Positions 26,472-35,768 of a DNA stretch of 64,000 nt are shown piece after piece; position 1 is the first letter of the stretch, and each line of letters starts with the position of its first letter. The position numbers and the translations under genes are program-made. Source of the DNA: Cognataquiflexum aquatile (GTDB taxonomy: Bacteria > Bacteroidota > Bacteroidia > Cytophagales > Cyclobacteriaceae); the NCBI RefSeq assembly GCF_003316845.1, contig NZ_QMIK01000003.1:62001-126000 (forward strand), in the 5' to 3' direction. The notes beneath the pieces were generated by a model, which was given only the letters and a program-made list of their open reading frames with translations, was not told where the DNA came from and did no database searches.

Positions 26472-27542
26472 ATGAAAATACAGGTGAAAGTTCGTAAAGT
26501 TATCAGTATCGGGGTAATTCTTCTCCTGTTTTCCTTTTATGCCACCGCCCAAAGAGATCCACTTTTTGAATCTGAAGAAATCCTTGAAATCTCCATGAAA
26601 GGAGACTTTGACAAGCTTTTTAAGGACACACAAGGAGAACCTCAGTATTTTGATTTTTCATTGTCCTATGTGGATAACTCGCAAAATACTCCTGGATTCC
26701 CCCTAAAAGTAAGAACAAGGGGCCATTTTAGAAGGGAAATGAATATCTGTACCTTTCCGCCGCTTTTATTGAATTTCTCAAAGGAGAATGTACTCAACAC
26801 CATTTTTCAAAATCAAGACAAACTCAAACTTGTCATGCCATGCAAAGGGGAAAAGTTCTTGTTGCGGGAATTTTATGTATATAAGCTCTATAACCTGATC
26901 ACCGACCAAAGCTTCAAAGTTCGTTTGGTAAAATTGACCATCGAGGACCTTTCTCCAAAGCCCAAAGAATATGAACCCATATTCGCTTTTTTAATTGAGG
27001 ACGAAGACCGGATGGCTGAACGGAATCAGATGGCTTCGGTAGACCAGTCACTCATCCGACCCGAAAGTATTCCTATTCCTGACTTTCTTAGGATGGCTGT
27101 ATTTCAATATTTGATTGGAAATACGGATTGGTCCATCCAATACCGCCAAAACATCAAATTGATAAATGTGGATAAAGCTTCTTTGCCGGTGGCTGTTCCT
27201 TATGATTTTGACCATGCCGGCATAGTGGAGGCACCCTATGCCAAGCCGGCACCCGAACTTCAAATGCTATCTGTGACGGAGAGAAGGTACAGGGGATATT
27301 GTATGGAAGACATGCAGGTCTTTGATGAAACGATTGCATTGTATAATTCAAAAAAGGAGGCGATCTACAACTTGTATTCCGATAGCAAGATCTTGGATGA
27401 AAAATCCATCAAATCAGCCACTAAATATCTGGATGGTTTTTATGAATTAGTGAACAATCCCAAAAAACTAAAATCCGAATTTCAATATCCTTGTCTTGAG
27501 GAAGGAACCGGTAATGTGGTTATCAAAGGCCTCAAAAAATAA
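26472..27542 (+). CDS. Secreted CotH-kinase-like protein (remote)
   Basis: A 356-residue protein with a signal peptide (KVISIGVILLLFSFYATAQ). The body carries VRTRGHFRREMNICTFPPL, FLLREFYVYKLYNLITDQSF and RLVKLTIEDL, then FAFLIEDEDRMAERNQM, and NTDWS and VPYDFDHAG. The pattern of an RxxGxxR-like segment, a LREF-x-YKLYN helix, a FLIEDxD turn, NTDW and YDFD resembles spore-coat CotH protein kinases, whose catalytic residues are in similar DW and DFD/DYD positions. This is inference from pattern only. It sits in a run of exported proteins. Confidence 0.5.
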   Translation: MKIQVKVRKVISIGVILLLFSFYATAQRDPLFESEEILEISMKGDFDKLFKDTQGEPQYFDFSLSYVDNSQNTPGFPLKVRTRGHFRREMNICTFPPLLLNFSKENVLNTIFQNQDKLKLVMPCKGEKFLLREFYVYKLYNLITDQSFKVRLVKLTIEDLSPKPKEYEPIFAFLIEDEDRMAERNQMASVDQSLIRPESIPIPDFLRMAVFQYLIGNTDWSIQYRQNIKLINVDKASLPVAVPYDFDHAGIVEAPYAKPAPELQMLSVTERRYRGYCMEDMQVFDETIALYNSKKEAIYNLYSDSKILDEKSIKSATKYLDGFYELVNNPKKLKSEFQYPCLEEGTGNVVIKGLKK

Positions 27543-27555
27543 ACCCCAAAGTCAA

Positions 27556-28485
27556 ATGAAAAAGTTATCCACAGTATTCTTTTTATTTATTGCAACCCTG
27601 TCTTTTGCGCAAGAAAGAACTTTGGCCGAAAAACTTGGCTACACCAAAACCGATAAATTACTCATCATCCATGCTGACGATATAGGTTTGTCCCATTCTG
27701 AAAACATCGCTACCATTTCTTCCATTACCGACGGTTTTGTGAATTCCACCAGTATCATGATGCCCTGCGCTTGGTCTTCTGAAGTGGGAGAACTGATCAA
27801 AGACCACCCAAATCTTGATATCGGAGTGCATATTACGCTGACCAATGAGTGGTTCAATTACAAATGGGGGCCTATTGCAGACAATGTGCCAGGATTGCAA
27901 GGACCGGATGGCTACATGTACCCCGACTGCGCCTCAGTAGCCAAAAATGCAAGTCCCGCGGAGGTGGAAAAAGAAATCCGTGCTCAAATCGAAGCTGCCC
28001 TAAGACTCGGAATCAAACCTACCCACCTTGATTCCCACATGGGCTGCATCTTCTATGGCAGGCCTGAGTTTCTTCACTCTTACCTCAAATTGGCTAAAGA
28101 ATATGGTTTCCCTGCGATGGTTGTTCCTGAAATGGTGGAATCCATCATCAAAACAAACCCAGAATTGTTCAAAGACATCGATGTGGATAACTTGCTCGTC
28201 ATTGATCAGGTGGCTATTGCTTCCCCAACAATCTATGATGAAAAAGGAATGGATGGATTTTATACGGATTTGTTCAACAACCTGGAATCTGGCATCACTG
28301 CACTTCTCATCCACGTCGCCTATGATGATGAAGAAATGAAGGCGGTCACCGTTCGTCACCCTTATTGGAACGCTCCATGGAGACAGGCAGATTACGATTT
28401 CTTCACCAGTGAAAAAGGCCGGCAATTGATCAAAGACAACAACATCAAACTCATTACCTGGAGAGAAATTGCATCATTAAACTAG
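27556..28485 (+). CDS. Secreted YdjC/ChbG-family carbohydrate deacetylase
   Basis: About 309 residues from the ATG at 27556, which is 13 bp after the previous stop; an ATG-less upstream extension would overlap the CotH-like gene. The signal peptide MKKLSTVFFLFIATLSFAQ precedes the YdjC fold: metal-binding HADDIGLSHSEN, DIGVHITLTNEW and the HxxxH in THLDSHMGCIFYG. Family members remove acetyl groups from N-acetylated sugars such as chitobiose. Being exported, it may act on periplasmic oligosaccharides. No chb operon is nearby. Confidence 0.85.
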   Translation: MKKLSTVFFLFIATLSFAQERTLAEKLGYTKTDKLLIIHADDIGLSHSENIATISSITDGFVNSTSIMMPCAWSSEVGELIKDHPNLDIGVHITLTNEWFNYKWGPIADNVPGLQGPDGYMYPDCASVAKNASPAEVEKEIRAQIEAALRLGIKPTHLDSHMGCIFYGRPEFLHSYLKLAKEYGFPAMVVPEMVESIIKTNPELFKDIDVDNLLVIDQVAIASPTIYDEKGMDGFYTDLFNNLESGITALLIHVAYDDEEMKAVTVRHPYWNAPWRQADYDFFTSEKGRQLIKDNNIKLITWREIASLN

Positions 28486-28588
28486 TTTTTCTGGAAATAT
28501 TTTATTTGATTGGTACCGGATTAAGTTATAAAATCACCCCAACTTCATCCTGTAATTTCAATTTACTATCTCGCAAAATATTACGGTT

Positions 28589-29152
28589 ATGTTTAAAAAA
28601 TCACTAATCAACACTTTGGGTGTTGGATTGTTGCTGCTTTTGGCCTCCTCCTGCAAAACGACCTGTAAAGACACACTCTACGAACTGAAAGAATTATCCA
28701 TGGTGCCAAGGACTAGCCAAGGATCGGGAAACAGTATTTGGTACAATGATGACGCGCTACCCATTGACAGGCTGATCGTCAATATCAAAATGGTGAAACC
28801 TGTTCAGGTTCTTTTTAACCCAAGTCCTGACTGCCCGGTGGTTTACAAAAATACCAATCCAGTTACAAGCTTCGAACTGATAAGCAACGAGGATTTTAAT
28901 GACAATTATCCCGCTGGTTCAGATCTCTTTGAACTGACCGCATTTACAGATTTGACACAGTCGTATACCAAAGAAGAGTTTGTGGATAACTTTGTAAATG
29001 AATCCAACTTCGGGACATTTTATTTCACATTTACTGAAGGCCCGGAGATTGCCGAAATGCATTCTTTGAAAATCAGAGCAAGGTTTCAGGATGGTTCGAC
29101 AATCCAGTCATCGATAATTCCTGTTTTGCTGACGCCTTTATTGCCTCAGTAA
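28589..29152 (+). CDS. Putative lipoprotein, unknown function
   Basis: A 187-residue protein with a signal peptide and lipobox LLASSC near residue 20. The mature part begins KTTCKDTLYELKELSMVPRT and looks beta-rich. No domain is recognised. It contains one DnaA-box nonamer (28981). It is separated by about 180 bp from the following glycosidase gene. Confidence 0.65.
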   Translation: MFKKSLINTLGVGLLLLLASSCKTTCKDTLYELKELSMVPRTSQGSGNSIWYNDDALPIDRLIVNIKMVKPVQVLFNPSPDCPVVYKNTNPVTSFELISNEDFNDNYPAGSDLFELTAFTDLTQSYTKEEFVDNFVNESNFGTFYFTFTEGPEIAEMHSLKIRARFQDGSTIQSSIIPVLLTPLLPQ

Positions 29153-29382
29153 ATTGAGGGGCTGCGGCCTAGGTAGGATAAATGCCAATCAATTTCCCTT
29201 GAGAGGCTTAGGGGCTCAATTATTCTGGTTTTCCTAGTTATCCACATAGGCACTTTACTTGAATTAACCTGTATCATTACAAGGGACGTCGAAAGGATTT
29301 TTTCAGGCGAGGAGGACAACATTGTATTGAGGGTTGAATGAAAAGGCTTAACTTTATTCAATCGCCATCAATTCAAACCTAT

Positions 29383-31794
29383 ATGAATCTTCGACCTGCT
29401 ATGTTTTTTTTGGGATTTGGACTCCCGCTCTTTTTTTCATGTAAAAATCCCGCTACCCAAAACCCCTTGACTTCCCATTTGGCGGATACTGAAGGATTGA
29501 TCGGAAATGCAGAATACTTATCCTCACCCTATGTGACCGCAGGAGACCGGGTGTATATGGTAGGGCATCAGGATGGCACCTTTCCGGATTTGGGATGGCA
29601 TGTCAAAGGTGAAATGGGAGGGATATGGAACCATCCCATCAAACTTATGGACGGTTTTACCGCAGCTATCGTTGAAACATACAATTCCTATTGCCTTGAT
29701 GCGGCCCATCAATTTGTTAATTATCCTTTTGCCAATAAACACCTTTTCCAAACACACATTCCCGGATTGGAAGTGGATAGGTTCCAATTTGTACCTGATG
29801 GAGTTCAGGGAATGGTCATAGAGTTTACTTTTAAGAATGTGGATAAGTCCGAAAAATCCTTTGATTTTGAGTTTTCGGGACATACTGACCTGATGCCGGT
29901 TTGGTTGGGAAATATGGCGGGTATGGAAGATTTTGAGGACAAGCTCTCTTTTGATGAGAGCAGGCAAGCTTGGCTTGGCAAAGACGATGGGAATGAATGG
30001 TATGTGTTGTTTGGAGCCAACCAAAAAGCAAAAACCTCGGAAGGTGCTTCCGCCACCTGCAATTATACGCCGCAAGGAAAAGGAAAAGCTGCCAAGTTGG
30101 GGTATGAAATCAAATTGAAACCTGAATCCTCACAAAGTATCCGTTTCTTCATTTCAGGCTCCTATACCTCCAAGGCAGATGCCGAGGAATCTTTTGACAA
30201 ACTCAACCTGAATGCGGATACCTACCTCAAGGATAAAAAGATACATTATGCCCAAATCGCTTCCAAAGCCAAAATCACCATACCTGACAAAGAACTTGAA
30301 AAGGCATTCGAATGGATCAAATACAATACTGAATGGCTGGTGAGAGAAGTGCCCGAGGTTGGAAGAGGTCTTGGGGCAGGAATGCCGGACTATCCTTGGT
30401 GGTTTGGGGTGGACAATGAATATACCCTGAAAGGTGCGATTGCTACCGGAAGAAAGGATTTGGTTTATAGCACCATCGAACTTATCCACAAACTCTCAGA
30501 AGCCAATGGAAATGGTAAAATTGTCCATGAAGTAAGCTCCAACGGCGTGATTTTCAATCCCGGCAATATCAATGAAACACCGCAGTTTGCCTCTTTGATT
30601 TGGTGGGTATACCAATGGACAGGAGACAGAGACTTTTTGGCCAAGTATTACCCGACAGTAAAAATGGGACTTCAGTGGCTGATGGAAGAAAATGACAAAG
30701 ATGGAAATCTCTTTCCTGATGGCTATGGCATGATGGAAATCCATGGCCTCCAATCGGAGATGATCGACGTGGCTTCTTATACCCAAAAGGCATTTGCAGA
30801 TGCTGCCCAAATGGCCTCCCTGATGGGGGAAGATTCCGTTTCAGTAAGTTATCAACATACCTCAGACCTGATCAAAGAGAAAATCAATAAGGAATTTTGG
30901 GTGGTGGAATTCAATGGGTATGCGGATTTTATCGGCACGCCAAAAGAAGCCATCCATCTCGTGGATGCCGCCATCATCAGGGCAGATACGCTCAACAAAC
31001 CTTGGGCTGTGGAGGAATTGAAAGCCACCAAAAAGAAGTTATCCACCTATCCACCCAACAAAAAACAAGGTTTTGTGATTTTTCACAATTGGGTGGTCAA
31101 TACCCCCATGGAGATGGGAATAGCAGATCCTGAAAAAGCCATTGCGGCATTGGATAAAGGAAAAAGATTCACCAATCCCTTTGGCGTATTTGTGACCGGA
31201 ATTGACAGGGATGAATCCGCAGATATGGCCGATGGGACTTTTGTGGGAAGCAAAGCCTTTTCCTACACCGGGGCTGTCATGACTTTGCCTACAGGTGTGT
31301 CTGCCATCGGCGAAAATAACTATGGGCGTCCTGATGAAGCCTTGGATTACCTGAAGCGCATGACCCGTTCTTTTGGATTTGCACTTCCGGGTTCTATCTA
31401 TGAAGTATCACCTGATTATGGAATGATGGCGCAGGCTTGGAATCTGTATAGTTTTGGGGTTCCGATAGTCACGCAGTTCTTTGGGATTCAACCGGACGCA
31501 GGCAATAAAGTTATCCACATATCTCCCTCGTTTCCAAGTTCCTGGAAAGAAGCCAAAATTGAGAATGTCGAAATCGGAGACAATATCCTTTCTTTGGAAT
31601 ACAAAATAAATGAGGAAGGGGTCGTGGATGCAGTCATCAACCAATCCAACGGAGATTGGCAAATCGTATATTCCTGGCCTGAAGGCAGACAAGCCAATGC
31701 AGCTATAAATGGAAATAAAGTGGAGATTGAAAACCAATTGGGTAAAAACAGGATTACATTTAAAGGGAGCAAAAATAAAGTAACCCTGAATTGA
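29383..31794 (+). CDS. Glycogen-debranching-type glycosidase lipoprotein
   Basis: About 803 residues from the ATG at 29383, where a lipoprotein signal peptide (MNLRPAMFFLGFGLPLFFSC) begins; an upstream ATG at 29338 is in frame. The C-terminal two thirds is an (alpha/alpha)6-barrel with MPDYPWWFGVDNEYTLKGA, FASLIWWVYQWTGDRDFLAKY and DGNLFPDGYGMMEIHGLQSE, as in amylo-alpha-1,6-glucosidase and related six-hairpin glycosidases. It would be anchored to the envelope and process alpha-glucans. The exact linkage is not certain. It contains three of the DnaA-box nonamers. Confidence 0.75.
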   Translation: MNLRPAMFFLGFGLPLFFSCKNPATQNPLTSHLADTEGLIGNAEYLSSPYVTAGDRVYMVGHQDGTFPDLGWHVKGEMGGIWNHPIKLMDGFTAAIVETYNSYCLDAAHQFVNYPFANKHLFQTHIPGLEVDRFQFVPDGVQGMVIEFTFKNVDKSEKSFDFEFSGHTDLMPVWLGNMAGMEDFEDKLSFDESRQAWLGKDDGNEWYVLFGANQKAKTSEGASATCNYTPQGKGKAAKLGYEIKLKPESSQSIRFFISGSYTSKADAEESFDKLNLNADTYLKDKKIHYAQIASKAKITIPDKELEKAFEWIKYNTEWLVREVPEVGRGLGAGMPDYPWWFGVDNEYTLKGAIATGRKDLVYSTIELIHKLSEANGNGKIVHEVSSNGVIFNPGNINETPQFASLIWWVYQWTGDRDFLAKYYPTVKMGLQWLMEENDKDGNLFPDGYGMMEIHGLQSEMIDVASYTQKAFADAAQMASLMGEDSVSVSYQHTSDLIKEKINKEFWVVEFNGYADFIGTPKEAIHLVDAAIIRADTLNKPWAVEELKATKKKLSTYPPNKKQGFVIFHNWVVNTPMEMGIADPEKAIAALDKGKRFTNPFGVFVTGIDRDESADMADGTFVGSKAFSYTGAVMTLPTGVSAIGENNYGRPDEALDYLKRMTRSFGFALPGSIYEVSPDYGMMAQAWNLYSFGVPIVTQFFGIQPDAGNKVIHISPSFPSSWKEAKIENVEIGDNILSLEYKINEEGVVDAVINQSNGDWQIVYSWPEGRQANAAINGNKVEIENQLGKNRITFKGSKNKVTLN

Positions 31795-31957
31795 TCCATT
31801 TGGACCTTACTGATTTTGTTTTCCCTGAAAAACACAGGTCAACCTGAAAAAAATTTCCATAACCTCAAATTTCATGTCTTATGGGAATTGTAACTTCGGG
31901 CAATTAATTTTGTATTAGAGAATAAATAGAAAGTCGCCTGTTTTCGTGTTTAAAAAA

Positions 31958-32467
31958 ATGAAAATAACTTTAAAAACTTTTGGGAATACCAATGTTTCAA
32001 GATTGGATATCCTAGTAGAAATTCTTAGCCTTTTGGTGCTGATTACCTTGTGGGTGCTGACTTATTATTTTCAGCACCAAAGTTTGGAAATTGTGCCTGA
32101 GGGGTATGATTTTTTCCGAAATCCGAATGAATATTGGGCAAGCAGGATGACCTATTCAGTACCTTTTGTTGCGACCATTTTATATGTGGGATTGACGCTG
32201 TACAACAGAAGCGTGCAATACGGTGATTTTGCGGTGGAAATCAATAAAGAAAAGGGCCCTGCTTTGAGTCAGATCAATAAAAGACTTTGGAGATGGCTCA
32301 AACTCAACATTCTTGTGATGTTTATTGTCATCGAATACTTCTCCTTCCATACCGGTTCCAATGCAGGTTCAGGAATTTCGGGTTGGTTTGTTTTTGTTTT
32401 CCCCCTCTTACTCTTCGGTCCGGTGATTTTTTTCTTCATCGAATTTTCCAAGAATCAATTGGAGTAA
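31958..32467 (+). CDS. DUF1648/SdpI-like small membrane protein
   Basis: A 169-residue protein with about four transmembrane segments, from the ATG at 31958 (a GTG at 31946 is in frame). VPEGYDFFRNPNEYWASRM between the first two helices and ILYVGLTLYNR after them resemble DUF1648, a domain of SdpI-type immunity proteins and other membrane proteins. The function is unknown. It is monocistronic and runs into a G-poor repeat region. Confidence 0.6.
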   Translation: MKITLKTFGNTNVSRLDILVEILSLLVLITLWVLTYYFQHQSLEIVPEGYDFFRNPNEYWASRMTYSVPFVATILYVGLTLYNRSVQYGDFAVEINKEKGPALSQINKRLWRWLKLNILVMFIVIEYFSFHTGSNAGSGISGWFVFVFPLLLFGPVIFFFIEFSKNQLE

Positions 32468-32639
32468 ATTTGATACTATTTTAACGATTATTGCCTCTTT
32501 ATCTTTTTGTCCAAGCCTTTCTGTTGTCGATATTCATTGATTTTCGATACTTATGGATATTGTATCTATTTGCATGGCTGTTGTGGAATTTTAAGGGCTA
32601 GTTCAGGATTTTTGATAATTTGATTTCCCCTCAAATATC

Positions 32640-32960
32640 CCATAACATCCCTAATCTACCAGAATAATGTCCATCAATATCCAGTATCAATCAATATCAA
32701 ATATCTACGAGTAAAATATCCATCAATATCCAACACCTCACCACCTACAGGGACCTAAATCAAAAATCAACCCTTCGACACCCAAATAACCATTAACCAA
32801 ATAACCAATTAACCCTTACTATCCAATCCCCATTTCCCCAGAGCATCCCCTATCTCCGACTACAATATCCACCAATATCCAGTATCCATGAATATCTATC
32901 TTCTACACCCAAATAACCAATTAACCAAATAACCAATTAACCAAATAACCCAATATCCCC
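32640..32960. repeat. G-poor degenerate repeats at a convergent gene end
   Basis: The block is built from copies of AATATCCA(T/C)CAATATCC and AAATAACCAATTAACC, with very few G residues on the plus strand over about 300 bp. It fills the convergent gap after the DUF1648-like gene and before the DUF5916 gene. It is about 1 kb to the right of the DnaA-box cluster. No open reading frame is supported. Confidence 0.6.
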
Positions 32961-32964
32961 CTTC

Positions 32965-35181
32965 CTAAATGTTAAACCAATAATTCAGCTTCATGACCAA
33001 GGCCCGCTGCTTGGATACAAAAGTGGAAGGAAAGTAATTGTCCGTGTACACGATAAAAAGATCCGAAACAGGCGCATACCGCCACTGAATACGTGTATTG
33101 ATATTGATATTGTCAATCTGATTGTTGTACTGAAGGAAAGTAGTCCAAAAGAGCGTTTTGGTAAAAGTCAGGTCAATCCTAGGTCCAATAAGGAAAAGGT
33201 CAGCATCATTTTGGGGCTCGGGAAGCCTGATGTTATTGTAACTGAAATTCATCGAAATATTGGCGATATAGCCCATTCTCCAACTCATCGTGCCTTGGAC
33301 TGTTCTGATATTGCCGGTGAAATATTCTCCAAAATCACCTCTCAGGGACACATAAACTTTTTTTCTGGGATTGCTGATATACCTAAATCCTATCAAAGTA
33401 TTATTATAATCTGTCCCTGCAAGCAAAGGTTCACCGCCTGTCCTGGTGGGATCAAAGTCCGAAAAAAGGTAAGTATAGCGGTTGCCTGCTGTAACTGTCA
33501 AAGTCGAAAGGGACTGAAAACGGATCCTGTAGAAAAGAGCATGCAAACCATCTGTGATCCCCAGCTCTTCATTCCATAAGGTTTCTGTTTCCACTCCGGG
33601 ACCATGCCTGTTGATCAAATTGGATCTTGGAAAAAATTCATATTCAAATGAAGCAAAGCCCCTTTTGTAATCATTTCTTGGTGTGAATCCCACTGCCGGA
33701 TTGTAATTTTCTCCCACTTGGGAGAAAGCCACCGAAGCAGAAATCGACTGAGTGGCATAATTCAATGCAGCATGGGCAGTAGCAGTATTGTCCAGGTCCT
33801 CTTGTTCAAATGATTTGTGGTAAAAAAACTTTCCTGTCCACTTGTTGTCCTTGGAGGCAAGGTTGTAATCAATGCCGAGCAACCTGTTTGATAGACTGTC
33901 ATTGAATAGGGGAATGTTTAATTCCCCATTCAAAGTCTCCCTGTTGACAAAGATGACTCCGATATTTGACCTGGTAAATACTTTCCTCTGTATGGCTGCA
34001 ACAGTGAAGTTTTTGCCTTCGATTCCTCGGGATTCATCATTGGCAGTCTGCATGTTCATGGCTCCGATTCGCCAGTTATCGTCGAGTTTCCCGCTGAGCC
34101 TGCCTCCAAACAGAATTTGGTTTTGCACATTTTGGCCTGTGTTTTCATCCCTGTCTACACCGATCCTTCTTGAAAAAAACGGTCTTAGGTTGGTCGATCC
34201 AAAATCCGCAAACAAGTCAGCATTTTCAAGGAAAAACTGCCTTCGCTCCGGGAAAAAGATTTCAAAGCGGTCCAGATTGGTCACCTGCTCATCTACTTCT
34301 ACCTGTGAAAAATCCGGATTGACAGTCAGGTCCATATTCATTGCAGGGCCGACGCCTATTTTGGCATCTCCACCAAAGGTGGGTGTCAAAGGATTTGAAG
34401 TGCCTTTCAAAAAATTTCTATCTGCAGCCATAGCAGCATAAGGAATTAAGGAGAGGTTGGTACTTTCTTTTTTGAGCGGCTCAGAGAAAATCAGTTTTCG
34501 GTTAAATGCCAGATTGATTACGTTGAAGTTTCTCGGTATCGGTGACCAAGTACTCCTTTCATTTGATTTGCTGTCGATTCTGTAAAAATTGACGTTCCAA
34601 TTGCTTGCCCCATCATTGTACCTTAAGGTAGAAAATGGAATAGCCGCCTCGATGATCCAATGGTCCTCGTAGATTTTTGCCTCTGAATACCATTTGTTGT
34701 CCCAAGCCAAATTGAGATCTGTGGATTGCATTCCACCATTGGCGATAAGAGATTCCCGCTGTACCCCAAATGGGTTGATGCCAAATTGGAACCCACTGCT
34801 GTAGTCATTAAAAGTGTCAAAGACAAAACTTACCCCATCGTTCTGTTCACCACGGTAATCCCTTCTCAGCGAAGTGCTGACATATTCATCAGGCCGCCTC
34901 GGACCGAGGTTGGACATGACGGCGGCTATGTATAGGAATTTGTCGTCAAAAGCGACTTTTACCCTTGTCTGTGCTTTTGCGAGGGAAGTATCCGAGGGAA
35001 AAAACTGCTGAAAATCCTCTGCCCAACCTTCTTGTTGCCAGATCGGCTCGTCCAAGACACCGTCCAGCTTGATTTCCATTTTGATCTTGTCTGCGATGAT
35101 GCCCGGCAAGTCTTTTTTCAGAGATTGGCCAAAGCTAAATCCAACAGGTATGACAAATAGAAAGTAAAGTAATCTCTTCAT
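32965..35181 (-). CDS. DUF5916 protein with CBM9-like N-terminus
   Basis: A 738-residue protein with a signal peptide (MKRLLYFLFVIPVGFSFGQ). The N-terminal 220 residues form a carbohydrate-binding-module-9-like domain (IKLDGVLDEPIWQQEGWAEDF, then FLYIAAVMSNLGPRR, then WIIEAAIPFSTLRYND). The rest is beta-rich, ending in alternating aromatic strands (LVMKLNYWFNI), consistent with an outer-membrane barrel. Such proteins are common in Bacteroidota and are thought to sit in the outer membrane; their function is not established. It converges on the repeat region. Confidence 0.85.
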   Translation of the reverse strand: MKRLLYFLFVIPVGFSFGQSLKKDLPGIIADKIKMEIKLDGVLDEPIWQQEGWAEDFQQFFPSDTSLAKAQTRVKVAFDDKFLYIAAVMSNLGPRRPDEYVSTSLRRDYRGEQNDGVSFVFDTFNDYSSGFQFGINPFGVQRESLIANGGMQSTDLNLAWDNKWYSEAKIYEDHWIIEAAIPFSTLRYNDGASNWNVNFYRIDSKSNERSTWSPIPRNFNVINLAFNRKLIFSEPLKKESTNLSLIPYAAMAADRNFLKGTSNPLTPTFGGDAKIGVGPAMNMDLTVNPDFSQVEVDEQVTNLDRFEIFFPERRQFFLENADLFADFGSTNLRPFFSRRIGVDRDENTGQNVQNQILFGGRLSGKLDDNWRIGAMNMQTANDESRGIEGKNFTVAAIQRKVFTRSNIGVIFVNRETLNGELNIPLFNDSLSNRLLGIDYNLASKDNKWTGKFFYHKSFEQEDLDNTATAHAALNYATQSISASVAFSQVGENYNPAVGFTPRNDYKRGFASFEYEFFPRSNLINRHGPGVETETLWNEELGITDGLHALFYRIRFQSLSTLTVTAGNRYTYLFSDFDPTRTGGEPLLAGTDYNNTLIGFRYISNPRKKVYVSLRGDFGEYFTGNIRTVQGTMSWRMGYIANISMNFSYNNIRLPEPQNDADLFLIGPRIDLTFTKTLFWTTFLQYNNQIDNININTRIQWRYAPVSDLFIVYTDNYFPSTFVSKQRALVMKLNYWFNI

Positions 35182-35303
35182 TTTTCGGGCAAATCGCCTG
35201 AAATTAGACCAATTAACTAAGTAGGATTTGGTGATTTATACCAATGGCAAAAAAAGCTTTAAAGTCGGTAAATCGGAGGATTCCCAATCTTTTAAGCCAA
35301 TCA

Positions 35304-35723
35304 TTATTCTCCCATTGCCGTCAGAACCAGAGACCTTGAACCCCCTTGATTTCTGAATTCACACAGGTAAATCCCCTGCCACGTTCCCAGATTGAGCCTT
35401 CCATCTGTGATGGGAATTTGAAGGCTGTTGCCAAAAAAGCTGCTTTTGATATGGGCAGGCATATCGTCGTCCCCTTCATAATTGTGGATAAACTTCGGGT
35501 AGCGTTCGGGAATCAGGTCGCTGATAAAGGTCTCGAAGTCTTTTCTCACGGTCGGATCCGCATTTTCATTGACCGTCAAACCGGCCGAGGTATGTTGGAT
35601 AAATACATGGAGAATCCCCGCCCTGATCTGCCGCATTTCGGGAAAATGCATTTCTATGATAGAAGTGATGAGGTGAAATCCCCTTGGAAAGGGCTTGAGG
35701 CTTATGGTTTTTTGGATGGTCAT
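35304..35723 (-). CDS. YjbQ-family protein (UPF0047)
   Basis: A 139-residue protein with the family core GILHVFIQHTSAGLTVNENADP and HNYEGDDDMPAHIKSSFFG, then GRLNLGTWQGIYLCEFR. This is the YjbQ/UPF0047 fold, with thiamin-phosphate synthase activity reported for some members. It has its own start at ATG 35723 and lies between the DUF5916 gene and the RAYT-like gene. One DnaA-box nonamer (35483) is inside. Confidence 0.85.
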   Translation of the reverse strand: MTIQKTISLKPFPRGFHLITSIIEMHFPEMRQIRAGILHVFIQHTSAGLTVNENADPTVRKDFETFISDLIPERYPKFIHNYEGDDDMPAHIKSSFFGNSLQIPITDGRLNLGTWQGIYLCEFRNQGGSRSLVLTAMGE

Positions 35724-35768
35724 TAGAAGAATTAATCTAAGGTTTTTTTATATCAATGCTTCAGAAAA

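Larger units (their letters stand above)
23516..31519. repeat. Cluster of sixteen exact DnaA-box nonamers
   Basis: TTATCCACA (or its complement TGTGGATAA) starts at 23516-, 23841-, 24259-, 24713+, 25071-, 25456+, 25977+, 26669-, 27167-, 27565+, 28182-, 28981-, 29238+, 29838-, 30482+ and 31511+. One-mismatch copies are at 23486 and 31039. Fifteen of the sixteen are inside coding sequence of unrelated genes, both strands are used, and spacing is about 0.25-1.0 kb. The extended form is often AGTTATCCACAT. Only three more exact copies were found elsewhere in the window (2704, 17620, 35483). The nonamer is the canonical bacterial DnaA-binding site. Confidence 0.85.

Noticed and set aside
32640-32960. 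Compact oriC with its own DnaA boxes
   Set aside because: There is no exact TTATCCACA within the block; the boxes lie to the left in genes.
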